Source of the DNA: Treponema_C sp050937815
GTDB taxonomy: Bacteria > Spirochaetota > Spirochaetia > Treponematales > Treponemataceae
Direction: 5' to 3'
Length of the DNA stretch: 64,000 nucleotides
Assembly: GCF_050937815.1 (NCBI RefSeq)
Contig: NZ_JACDIJ010000001.1
Coordinates: forward strand, 496,001-560,000
The notes under the pieces are model-generated. The model worked only from the letters and a program-made list of their open reading frames with translations. It did not search any database and was not told the origin of the DNA. How positions within the stretch are numbered: position 1 is the first letter of the stretch; each line of letters begins with the position of its first letter. A program made the translations under genes and the position numbers. This document shows, piece by piece, positions 50,591-58,322 of this stretch.

Positions 50591-51611
50591 TTCGGCCGCA
50601 ATAAAACAAAAAAAGATTTTTATTGCTTTATTGCTTCTTATGCTTATTGTATGCATTGTCTATGCACTGACAGCCGGAAATTATGCTATTTCTCTTAAAA
50701 AAATCGGGGAAATTCTGCTTTTTAAATTTTTCGGACGGAAAAACACTGCTATAACGAAAATGGATGAAATTGTTTTTTGGACAATACGTTTCCCCCGTGT
50801 TTTAAATGCAATGCTTATAGGCTTTGCTCTTTCGGCTGCAGGAACCGCATATCAGGGCTGTTTCCGCAATCCTCTTGTAGAGCCCTTTATTTTGGGAGCT
50901 TCTTCGGGAGCAGCCTTCGGTGCTGCAGTCGGTATTGTTTTTAACACATTCTTTTTAAGTGTTTCAGTCAGTGCATTTATTTTTTCGCTTGCAGCGGTAG
51001 CAATTTCTTATTTGCTTGCGCGAAATAAAAGCGGAGTACCGGTTGTGGCCCTTATTTTGTCGGGTGTTATAGTCGGTTCCATATTTTCCGCCTTTGTTTC
51101 GCTTATCAAATATGTAAGTGAAGATACGCAATTACGTGAAATAACATTTTGGATGATGGGCGGACTATATTATTCAACATGGAGTGATATACAATTAAAC
51201 GCTCCCTTTATATTGGCAGGCTTTTTTTTGATTTGGATTCTTTCGTGGAAACTTAATCTTTTATCTTTAGGCGACCGCGATGCGCAAAGCTTGGGTATTC
51301 ATCCGGAACGTTATAAATTCATTTTTATTGTTTTAGCAACCCTGCTTACTTCCGTATCCGTTTCGGGAGCCGGAATTATCGCATGGATAGGTTTAATGAT
51401 GCCACACGCGGCACGGCTTTTGATGGGACCGGATAATCGTTTTGTTGTCCCCGTGTCCGCAATATTGGGCGCCTTATATTTAATCCTTTGCGATACATTG
51501 GCACGAACCCTTACAACAGCTGAAATTCCTGTCGGAATCATCACATCAATCGCCGGAGCCCCCTTTTTATTATTCCTTCTGCGCTCCAATCGTAAAGAGT
51601 TGTCAAAATGA
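50580..51611 (+). CDS. FecCD/BtuC-type ABC permease
   Basis: A 343-residue membrane permease with about ten helices. Family marks include FPRVLNAMLIGFALSAAGTA, NPLVEPFILGASSGAA and the ATPase-coupling end GIIAWIGLMMPHAARLL. It pairs with the ATPase encoded next (4-base ATGA overlap) and the binding protein before it. The N terminus overlaps the binding-protein gene and the start has a weak ribosome site, as expected for translational coupling. Substrate: iron chelate, heme or corrinoid class. Confidence 0.9.
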   Translation: MIFNSAAIKQKKIFIALLLLMLIVCIVYALTAGNYAISLKKIGEILLFKFFGRKNTAITKMDEIVFWTIRFPRVLNAMLIGFALSAAGTAYQGCFRNPLVEPFILGASSGAAFGAAVGIVFNTFFLSVSVSAFIFSLAAVAISYLLARNKSGVPVVALILSGVIVGSIFSAFVSLIKYVSEDTQLREITFWMMGGLYYSTWSDIQLNAPFILAGFFLIWILSWKLNLLSLGDRDAQSLGIHPERYKFIFIVLATLLTSVSVSGAGIIAWIGLMMPHAARLLMGPDNRFVVPVSAILGALYLILCDTLARTLTTAEIPVGIITSIAGAPFLLFLLRSNRKELSK

Positions 51612-52387
51612 ACGAATTTATGCTTCAATCTTCCGAATTGGAATTCTCATACACAAAGACCCCTATCCTTCAAAAAGTAAGCGTAAATGTACGCAAGGGT
51701 GCCTTATGCGGTTTTTTGGGACCGAACGGCAGCGGAAAAACCACTTTTTTCAAATGCTGTTTGAATTTTTTAAAACCCCACGCGGGAGAAATTTTTATCG
51801 ATAATCACAATTCTCTAGAACTGAAACCGGCCCATATGGCCCGCTGTGTATCATACGTTCCGCAGGATACCGCCGTTTCCTTTGCTTTCAGCGTTTTGGA
51901 ACTGGTGTTAATGGGACGTTCACCTCATATGGGCGGAATATTCGGAGTAGCAAAAAAAGATTACGATGCGGCATATGAGGCTATTGAAGCGGTCGGGCTA
52001 AAACCGTTCATACACACACCCGTTACCGAATTAAGCGGCGGTCAGCGGCAGCTTGTTTTTATAGCACGGGCATTGGCGCAAAAAACTCCCCTAATGATTT
52101 TAGACGAACCGGCGTCCGCTCTTGACTTTAAAAATCAAATCTTACTTTGGAGACTGCTCACGGATATAGTAAAAACCGGAAGAACCGTTATCGTATGCAC
52201 TCATGACCCGAATCATATTTTATGGTTTTGTACCGATGTCGTTGCATTTTATGACGGAAAAGTTGCAGACCAAGGTATAGTCGATTCAACAATGAAGCAG
52301 AATTTATTATCCCGATTGTACGGAGATGATTGCCGAATTCATACAATAGGAGATGATAAAGTTATCTATCCGGAACGATACCGATGA
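51608..52387 (+). CDS. FecE/BtuD-type ABC ATPase
   Basis: A 259-residue ATPase: Walker A GPNGSGKTT, Q-loop VPQDTAVSF, signature ELSGGQRQL, Walker B LMILDEPASALD and switch histidine in VCTHDPNH. It powers the permease encoded upstream. Its start overlaps the permease stop and its own stop overlaps the first ECF ATPase start (ATGA in both cases), so this importer and the ECF transporter are one transcript. Confidence 0.91.
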   Translation: MNEFMLQSSELEFSYTKTPILQKVSVNVRKGALCGFLGPNGSGKTTFFKCCLNFLKPHAGEIFIDNHNSLELKPAHMARCVSYVPQDTAVSFAFSVLELVLMGRSPHMGGIFGVAKKDYDAAYEAIEAVGLKPFIHTPVTELSGGQRQLVFIARALAQKTPLMILDEPASALDFKNQILLWRLLTDIVKTGRTVIVCTHDPNHILWFCTDVVAFYDGKVADQGIVDSTMKQNLLSRLYGDDCRIHTIGDDKVIYPERYR

Positions 52388-53220
52388 CCGACAGTACAAT
52401 ACAAGCCGAACATATTGATTATTCATATCCCGAAGAAAACACGGCTCCCGCCCTGCAGGATATAAACTTTTGTGCACAAAAAGGCGAGTTTATAGCCTTT
52501 ATCGGTGCCAACGGAAGCGGAAAAACGACTTTTGCACGGCATATTAACGGCTTGCTTAAAATCCGAAAGGGAACATTAAAAACCGCCGGTTTCGATGTAA
52601 GCAATCCCGATTGTTTATGGGAACTGCGGAAACACTGCGGTATGGTATTCCAAAATCCGGACAATCAATTCGTTTCGCCGCTTATCGAAGAAGATACGGC
52701 TTTCGGTCTTGAAAATTACGATTGGCCGACCGGCGAAATTCCCGGTTTGGTACATAAGGCATTGGAACAAGTCGGTTTGGCCGGTTATGAAAAAAAATCT
52801 CCGTCCATGCTTTCAGGCGGACAAAAGCAAAAGCTCGCCCTTGCGGGAGTGCTGGTTATGAAGCCGGACATTATCATTTTCGATGAAGCGACCTCTATGC
52901 TCGACCCTTGCGGTAAAGCGGAAGTTATGAATGAAATCCGCAAAATGCATGCCGAAAAAAATAAAACCTTGATTATCATAACGCATTCAGCCGAAGAAGC
53001 CGCTCAAGCCGACCGCATTCTTGTTTTTAACAAAGGGCGAATCGTGGCCGACGGAAAGCCGTGCGATATTTTTTCCGATGAAAAGCTTTTGCAGTCGGCG
53101 GGATTGGAACCTCCCTTAAGCGTGCGGTTTTATCTGGATTTGAAAAAAAACGGCATTGAGCTTACAAGCTGTCCTCTAACTGTGGACGAATTGGCGGAGC
53201 AATTATGTGCATTGATGTAA
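52384..53220 (+). CDS. ECF transporter ATPase, EcfA1-like
   Basis: A 278-residue energy-coupling-factor ATPase: Walker A GANGSGKTT, Q-loop VFQNPDNQF, signature LSGGQKQKLALAG and Walker B IIFDEATSMLD, the last three typical of ECF/cobalt-type ATPases. It forms a pair with the next gene (16-base overlap) and drives the EcfT protein plus an S component. Placement directly behind a FecE-type ATPase is unusual and suggests two transport systems for related substrates. Confidence 0.9.
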   Translation: MTDSTIQAEHIDYSYPEENTAPALQDINFCAQKGEFIAFIGANGSGKTTFARHINGLLKIRKGTLKTAGFDVSNPDCLWELRKHCGMVFQNPDNQFVSPLIEEDTAFGLENYDWPTGEIPGLVHKALEQVGLAGYEKKSPSMLSGGQKQKLALAGVLVMKPDIIIFDEATSMLDPCGKAEVMNEIRKMHAEKNKTLIIITHSAEEAAQADRILVFNKGRIVADGKPCDIFSDEKLLQSAGLEPPLSVRFYLDLKKNGIELTSCPLTVDELAEQLCALM

Positions 53221-54038
53221 AAAATATTTCATACACATATCTTAAAAACACCGAATTCGAACACAAAGCCCTGCAAAACATAAACATAAAAATCAACCGA
53301 GGCGAGTTTTTGGGGATTATGGGAACAACGGGAAGCGGTAAAACAACCTTTTTACATTGCCTTGCCGGTTTAATCACTCCCGAAACCGGCTCGATAGAAT
53401 ACGCCCAAACAAAAGCGAAAACGGGATTTATATTTCAGTATCCGGAACACCAGCTTTTCGCCTCAACCGTTTTTGCGGACATTGCATTCGGATTAAAAAA
53501 ATATAAATTGCCGGCCGAACAAGTGAAGGAAAAAGTGTATGCGGCAATGCGGCAAGTACATTTGGCGCCTGAAATATTTTCGGAGCGCTTCCCCTACTCA
53601 TTGTCGGGCGGGGAAAAACGCAAAGCCGCTATTGCAGGCGTTCTCGTATCCGAACCCGATATCTTGCTGCTTGACGAAAGCGCCTCAGGCCTTGATGCTT
53701 CTTCGCGCAAAAGCATATTCGGCTGCATTAAAAACATACACAAAAAGGGTAAAACCGTGGTAATGATTTCTCACGCTCCGGACTGTCTTGCCGAATATTG
53801 CAGCCGTATCGCCGTATTTAAAGAGGGGCGTATAGTAAAATGCGATACCCCGCAACACATACTGTCGGATACGGCCTTATTACAAAAAAGCGGAATTGAA
53901 ACATCGACGCCGGCAAAAATCGTACAAGCTTGTGCCGAAAAAGGCATACGGCTTAAACCGCACATCGGGTATACAAGCCTGTTCGATGAAGTCCTTTTAC
54001 GGATACAAAAAAAAGGAGGTGCCCGATGCAACGCATAA
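53205..54038 (+). CDS. ECF transporter ATPase, EcfA2-like
   Basis: A 277-residue second ECF ATPase: Walker A GTTGSGKTT, Q-loop IFQYPEHQLF (the EcfA form), signature LSGGEKRKAAIAG, Walker B ILLLDESASGLD and switch histidine ISHAPD. GGCGGAG before ATG 53205 supports the start inside the preceding gene. It overlaps the EcfT gene by 13 bases. Confidence 0.9.
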   Translation: MCIDVKNISYTYLKNTEFEHKALQNINIKINRGEFLGIMGTTGSGKTTFLHCLAGLITPETGSIEYAQTKAKTGFIFQYPEHQLFASTVFADIAFGLKKYKLPAEQVKEKVYAAMRQVHLAPEIFSERFPYSLSGGEKRKAAIAGVLVSEPDILLLDESASGLDASSRKSIFGCIKNIHKKGKTVVMISHAPDCLAEYCSRIAVFKEGRIVKCDTPQHILSDTALLQKSGIETSTPAKIVQACAEKGIRLKPHIGYTSLFDEVLLRIQKKGGARCNA

Positions 54039-54859
54039 ATATCGGAACATTTTACAGCGGCAGCTCTTTTATGCACGGCTTGGCGGCGCAAACAAAAATC
54101 GTTTCGCTCCTTTTTTTTATTGCCGCCGAGGTGTGTACGCAAAATCTCACAGGTTTTGTAATATTATCGGTACCCGTATTTTTTTCGATTGTACTGTCGA
54201 ATACCCCTCTGCGTCTTTTATTTTGCGGCCTCAAAAACACCCTGATTTTTTTATGTGTGATTTTTATCTTAAACAGCCTTTTTTACGGCACAAGCGGCAG
54301 TTTGTGGAGTTTCGGTATTATACATATTACAAAGGACGGTATCGTACAGGGGCTTCGGATAGTATGCCGCATTATACATATCGTTATAGCTTCATCGATT
54401 ATAAATGCGACCACCGCTCCTAAAAAGATAAGCGACGCTTTGTGCCGCCTTCTTTATCCGCTGCGTTTTTTTAAAATTCCGATAGAAACCTTTGCTTTGA
54501 TGATAAACATCGCCGTACAGTTTATTCCCGTTATTTTAGCGGAAACCGAAAAAATTATAAGTGCGCAAAAAATGCGCGGCGCTTTTTCGGACAAAAAGGC
54601 GCTTTTGTACGGCGCAAAGCACAGGTTCCGTTTGCACAATGTTTTACAAGGGAAAAATATCTTACCCCTTATTTTACCCGTTTTTTTGACGGCATTTCAG
54701 CGTGCCGACGAATTGGCAATCGCAATGGAAGCGCGCGGCTACAGAGGAGAACGGAAGCGGAAAATTCCGCCTGAAAAAAAGCGTTTACGCGATTACGCCG
54801 TTATGACCGGTTCGGTTTTGTGTTGTTTTGTTGCGATGCTTTTTTTCAGATCATCTTAA
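54026..54859 (+). CDS. ECF transporter membrane protein EcfT
   Basis: A 277-residue membrane protein with about five helices. The two coupling helices carry the expected motifs: SAQKMRGAF at about residue 185 and AMEARGYRG near residue 235. It connects the EcfA pair with an exchangeable S component. AGGAGGTG before ATG 54026 is strong. The S-component gene follows after a 144-base leader with a terminator. Confidence 0.88.
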   Translation: MQRINIGTFYSGSSFMHGLAAQTKIVSLLFFIAAEVCTQNLTGFVILSVPVFFSIVLSNTPLRLLFCGLKNTLIFLCVIFILNSLFYGTSGSLWSFGIIHITKDGIVQGLRIVCRIIHIVIASSIINATTAPKKISDALCRLLYPLRFFKIPIETFALMINIAVQFIPVILAETEKIISAQKMRGAFSDKKALLYGAKHRFRLHNVLQGKNILPLILPVFLTAFQRADELAIAMEARGYRGERKRKIPPEKKRLRDYAVMTGSVLCCFVAMLFFRSS

Positions 54860-54901
54860 GCAAAGCGGAAAAACCTATACCCGGTCTTTGATGAGGAAGC
54901 A

Positions 54902-54991
54902 GGGGGCCGGCACAAAACCGACGTTTTCGGCCAGCCCCTTACTATACGGGAAATTGTAAAACCGGACGGTTTTGTTCCCGCAATTTTTTTT
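54902..54991 (+). promoter_or_regulatory. Transcription attenuator in front of the S-component gene
   Basis: CGGGAA (54947-54952) and AAAACCG (54958-54964) pair with CGGTTTT (54967-54973) and TTCCCG (54975-54980) into a hairpin followed by eight T (54984-54991), an intrinsic terminator. It ends directly before the Shine-Dalgarno of the S-component gene, so it must be conditional. ACAAAACCG (54912-54920) is exactly complementary to CGGTTTTGT (54967-54975) and could form a competing antiterminator. Upstream, GGGG/CCCC and CCGA/TCGG pairs (54902-54937) add structure. No known riboswitch class is recognised. Confidence 0.7.
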
Positions 54992-55003
54992 AAGGAGGAC
55001 ACT

Positions 55004-55531
55004 ATGTCTTTTTCAAAACAAATTGTTTTCAGCGCCGTATGTATAGCGCTCTGCGTTGTACTTCCCATGGCCTTTCACGCAATTCCCGGCGGCGGAAGCG
55101 TATTTTTGCCCATGCATATCCCCGTTCTTTTATGCGGGCTTATTTGCGGCTGGCCGTTCGGCCTTGCATGCGGTTTGGCAGGCCCGCTTTTGTCGAGCTT
55201 GTTAACGGGAATGCCGCCGGCAGCTTTTTTGCCTAAAATGCTGTGCGAACTTGCCGTATACGGATTTGCAAGCGGTTTATTTGCAAAACTCATTCATACA
55301 AAAAATTTTTTTGCCGATATGTATATAAGCCTTATCGCTTCCATGCTTTTAGGACGCATTATTGCAGGTATATTGAGCGCACTGATTTTTGCACCCGGTA
55401 AATACTCGATGGCGGCATGGACAACCGCATACTTTGTAAAATCGTTCCCCGGAATTATCATTCAAATTGTTTTAATTCCGTTCATCGTTTTTGCATTGGA
55501 AAAATCGAAATTGATTCCGAAGCGCTATTAA
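55004..55531 (+). CDS. ECF transporter S component
   Basis: A 175-residue protein with five or six membrane helices, the substrate-binding subunit of an ECF importer. Typical features are the N-terminal SAVCIALCVVLPMAFHAIPGG, quoted as a landmark, followed by LPMHIPVLLCGLICGWPFG and LTGMPPAAFLPKM. This proline- and glycine-rich pattern matches the broad ECF S-component family of unassigned specificity. AAGGAGG precedes ATG 55004. Controlled by the leader terminator just upstream, so its expression probably responds to its ligand independently of the A-A-T module. Confidence 0.82.
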   Translation: MSFSKQIVFSAVCIALCVVLPMAFHAIPGGGSVFLPMHIPVLLCGLICGWPFGLACGLAGPLLSSLLTGMPPAAFLPKMLCELAVYGFASGLFAKLIHTKNFFADMYISLIASMLLGRIIAGILSALIFAPGKYSMAAWTTAYFVKSFPGIIIQIVLIPFIVFALEKSKLIPKRY

Positions 55532-55572
55532 AAAGCACTCTGTTAAAACGGTAACGGCGGAGGAGATACTGT

Positions 55573-56157
55573 ATGAATAAAAAAACGGTTAAAGACTTTT
55601 TTGACAATCTTGCAAAAGATTGGGATACTTTTGTAAAACCCGATTCCGCCGTTATCGAAAAGATTCTCGATTATGCCGATATCCGAAACGGCTGTTCCGT
55701 TTTGGATGTTGCCTGCGGTACGGGGATTTTATTCCCCTATTATCTTAAACGCAATCCGCTTTCGGTTACTGCCGTCGATTTATCGGAAAAAATGTGTGCC
55801 GCCGCGCAAAAAAAATGCACCGACAAACGCATACACATTATCTGTGCCGACATTCTCGATACAAAAACCGCCTTCGATAAAGCCGAACGCTGCCTTGTAT
55901 TTAACGCTTTCCCGCACTTCGGAAACGCAAAAAATGCGGTTCAAGCTCTGTGCCGCCGTCTTGTACCCGGCGGCATTTTAACGGTTGCACATTCGGAAAG
56001 CCGCGAATCGATCAATAAACGACACAAAGAACGTGCATTTTCCGTTTCCGAGCCGCTTCCGCCCGCCGCCGATTTAGCCGATATTTTTTCGAAGCACACG
56101 GAAATCATTCATGCCTTTGAAGACGAATCTCTGTACATCGTTTCCGGCCGTATATAA
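55573..56157 (+). CDS. SAM-dependent methyltransferase, class I
   Basis: A 194-residue methyltransferase. Motif I VLDVACGTGIL (about residues 43-53), motif II-like TAVDLSEKM and post-II CADILD are clear. It starts 41 bases after the S-component gene with GGAGGAG upstream, so it likely belongs to the uptake operon. Small methyltransferases of this sort often accompany metal, tetrapyrrole or corrinoid uptake genes, where the imported compound is modified; the substrate is unknown. Confidence 0.8.
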   Translation: MNKKTVKDFFDNLAKDWDTFVKPDSAVIEKILDYADIRNGCSVLDVACGTGILFPYYLKRNPLSVTAVDLSEKMCAAAQKKCTDKRIHIICADILDTKTAFDKAERCLVFNAFPHFGNAKNAVQALCRRLVPGGILTVAHSESRESINKRHKERAFSVSEPLPPAADLADIFSKHTEIIHAFEDESLYIVSGRI

Positions 56158-56164
56158 AACTGTT

Positions 56165-56368
56165 TTACCTATCCCGCTTTGAGTTTTGCAGCTGACGGAC
56201 ACCGTGCGCTTCGTAATACGGCTTAAATTGAGCTAATTGTTCTTGTGTTTGCTTCGGACAATCTTCATCATATATAGGTTTTGCATTCCATATAATTTCT
56301 TTTTCGGCAGCCGTCAAAGGCGGGAGTTCTTTGAGTTCATCTAAGGTTATAGTTACGATAGTACTCAT
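56165..56368 (-). CDS. BrnA-like antitoxin, short form
   Basis: A 67-residue protein from ATG 56368, fixed by AAGGAGG; a longer frame upstream lacks a ribosome site. The start (TITLDELKELPPLTAAEKE) looks like the BrnA N terminus that binds the toxin. The C-terminal ribbon-helix-helix that BrnA uses to bind DNA is missing; the protein ends after KPYYEAHG. It overlaps the toxin gene by 32 bases and stops seven bases from the convergent methyltransferase stop. Possibly truncated. Confidence 0.65.
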   Translation of the reverse strand: MSTIVTITLDELKELPPLTAAEKEIIWNAKPIYDEDCPKQTQEQLAQFKPYYEAHGVRQLQNSKRDR

Positions 56369-56621
56369 CGGTTTCCTCCTTATCCGCTTTTCTTGCAGAT
56401 ATAATTCGTATGCGGCTGTTGACTTCCACATATACAACAAAAAGTATATCCTCAACCTTGCCTATCACATTCCAACGATCCTCATATATGGTCGAATGTT
56501 CCGTATCATATTTATCAAGACGTTTTTCATCAAGAAAAACCCGCACCGCAAGTTCAAAGGAAATACCGTCATGCTTTTTTTTATTTATACGGTTTTTATC
56601 CTCATCCCATTCAAATGTCAT
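56337..56621 (-). CDS. brnT: BrnT-family toxin (ribonuclease)
   Basis: A 94-residue toxin of the BrnT/RelE-like fold. The opening FEWDEDKNRINKKKHDGISFE is the hallmark; IRIISARKADKEE carries the usual RxxSARxA-type C-terminal motif with arginines needed for RNA cleavage. It is first in a two-gene unit with the antitoxin-like gene, the usual BrnT-BrnA order. Acts by cutting mRNA under stress when the antitoxin is lost; inferred from family. Confidence 0.85.
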   Translation of the reverse strand: MTFEWDEDKNRINKKKHDGISFELAVRVFLDEKRLDKYDTEHSTIYEDRWNVIGKVEDILFVVYVEVNSRIRIISARKADKEETDEYYRNYNLR

Positions 56622-56690
56622 AGGCTTCCTATATTAAATGTACACCGATTCCTGCAATTTGTCTACAAAAAATTACGGATAAATCCTCTT

Positions 56691-57524
56691 TCACCGAATC
56701 CGGTACAGTTGCCCGTCCGCACTTATGATTTTTTCCGCTGCAAGGGCACAGGCGGCTTTTTCCAAAAGTTCGGGGTCTATGTTTTCTTTTTGCGCAATGT
56801 CGTACAAGGCAGAACCGGAAGCCGAGTTTACAAGACAGCGGATAATCGCGCCGCGCGCTTGGCGCAACGAGCCTTCAAAGCGCGACTGTTTTGTATAGTG
56901 GCGGCTTTTGCGAGACGGATTTTCAACCTTTTTTTTAAGTGCCGCCCCGTAATCCATAAGCGCATAGTACCACAGCCGCGGATTTTCGCGGTATAAAGTT
57001 TGTTCGATAAGATAAAGCAAATCGGTATCCTTTACCTCACGACCTGCGGCATCGGGAAAAAAGAAAAAGATATATACCGAACGTATGTTCGTTTCTATAA
57101 ACACTTCGGGTTTGTTAAAGGCAAAGGTACATACCGCACGGGCGGTATAAGGCCCTATGCCGGGAAGGGCGTCCAATGCTTCGGGAGTGTCCGGAAAGCG
57201 GCTCGTTTCTTTGAGTATTGAACCGAGCCGTTTGGCCGCCTCGTGTAAAAAACGCGCGCGGCGGTTATAGCCCAAACCGCTCCACAGGGCTAAAACATCG
57301 GCAAGAGGAGCGGCGGCAAGACTTTCAACATCGGGGAAACGCCCAAGCCATGCAAGGTATTTAGGAAGCACGCGCTCGGTTTGCGTTTGCTGAAGCATAA
57401 TTTCGGAAACAAGAATCTCATAGGGATTAACCGTATGCCGCCACGGAAAATCCCGCCCTTCGCGCTCATAAAAGTCCAAAATGCTTCGGCGGAACTCGGC
57501 TGTTTTTTCCGTATCAAGAGTCAC
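56691..57524 (-). CDS. A/G-specific adenine glycosylase-like protein without FeS cluster
   Basis: About 277 residues of HhH-GPD fold. The MutY-type catalytic glutamate sits in SEIMLQQTQ; the helix-hairpin-helix reads LPGIGPYTARAV. Two departures from MutY are clear: the aspartate in the LDGN-type motif is glutamate (FIETNIRSV), and the four cysteines for the iron-sulfur cluster are absent (NPSRKSRHYTKQSRF occupies that place). It also lacks the NUDIX-like C-terminal domain. It probably removes A from A:8-oxoG pairs. GTG 57524 (AAAGGA upstream) is chosen; a TTG two codons earlier is possible. Overlaps the next gene. Confidence 0.78.
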   Translation of the reverse strand: MTLDTEKTAEFRRSILDFYEREGRDFPWRHTVNPYEILVSEIMLQQTQTERVLPKYLAWLGRFPDVESLAAAPLADVLALWSGLGYNRRARFLHEAAKRLGSILKETSRFPDTPEALDALPGIGPYTARAVCTFAFNKPEVFIETNIRSVYIFFFFPDAAGREVKDTDLLYLIEQTLYRENPRLWYYALMDYGAALKKKVENPSRKSRHYTKQSRFEGSLRQARGAIIRCLVNSASGSALYDIAQKENIDPELLEKAACALAAEKIISADGQLYRIR

Positions 57525-58077
57525 GGACAATCAATCCTTTTTTTTCCAAAGCTTCCAAAATCATATCGACAATTTGTTCGGGATTATATTGTTCGGTATC
57601 TATAATCAAATCGGCAAAGGAAAAATCATCGTTATCTATATTGTAGAGTTTTTTATAGCGGCCGGAATCTTCGGCATCGCGCATGCGCGTAAATGCCTTT
57701 ACTTTTTCAATATCGCCGCATTCGCGCTTACAAATACGCCTCGCACGCACATCCTCGCCCGCACGTAAATACACTTTAAAGTCCGCTTCTTTAAGCATCC
57801 ATATGGCAAGGCGCGAACCGAGTACGCAGGATTGTTTTCGGGCAAGCTCTACCTGCCTTGTATCCACCGCAATATCGAAACCGTCATCGGTTTTCGCGCG
57901 CTCTATAATTTCGGCAAGGCTTAAACCCGTTTCTTCGGAAAGGCTGCGGAAGGTAAAATTAATCATCGTAATACCCAAGGCGTCGGCAAGCAGTTTGCTT
58001 ACAGTTGTATTTCCGCAGCCGCTTTTTCCCGAAACGGCAATACGCAGTTCTTTTCCTGCGGGGATTTTGTGTATCAT
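57514..58077 (-). CDS. Cytidylate-kinase-like P-loop protein
   Basis: A 187-residue kinase-like protein. Walker A is SGKSGCGNTT at about residues 16-25, where the usual lysine before the T is Asn (GCGNTT), as is common in this family. Then DTRQVELARKQSCVLGSRLA and RAGEDVRARRI follow. It resembles the archaeal/short cytidylate kinase family (Cmk2, PF13189-type). It may phosphorylate CMP or another small nucleotide. It overlaps the glycosylase gene by 11 bases of coding sequence at the chosen start. Confidence 0.75.
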   Translation of the reverse strand: MIHKIPAGKELRIAVSGKSGCGNTTVSKLLADALGITMINFTFRSLSEETGLSLAEIIERAKTDDGFDIAVDTRQVELARKQSCVLGSRLAIWMLKEADFKVYLRAGEDVRARRICKRECGDIEKVKAFTRMRDAEDSGRYKKLYNIDNDDFSFADLIIDTEQYNPEQIVDMILEALEKKGLIVRDS

Positions 58078-58175
58078 GCGCTAAGGCTACCAAAAAAAGG
58101 GCTTTTATTCAATAAGGCAGCTTCAGATACGCCGTAAGCAGCTGGCCAAAACTTCTTTTTCACATGTTTTTAAGA

Positions 58176-58220
58176 GGGGGAGCAGCCCCTTCTGCTTGCG
58201 GCTCCCCCCGGCTTCAGCCG
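58176..58220. repeat. GC-rich hairpin pair in the cmk-radical SAM gap
   Basis: GGGGGAGC (58176-58183) pairs with GCTCCCCC (58201-58208), with alternative inner GCAG/CTGC; CGGCT-TC-AGCCG (58209-58220) follows. The gap 58078-58322 otherwise holds no gene I can support. Likely a repeat or a terminator region. Confidence 0.45.
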
Positions 58221-58322
58221 CGCTTGAAAACACCTAAACGCGCGTCTTTCGCCGCCCCCTCGCCCCCTACAATTTTAGCACTCCCTTTGACTTTTCACGC
58301 TTTTTGTGGTACAACGGCATAG

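Noticed and set aside
54860..55003. Known riboswitch classes (TPP, cobalamin, FMN, SAM-I, preQ1, THF)
   Set aside because: I looked for their conserved cores by eye and found none; only the attenuator architecture is supported.
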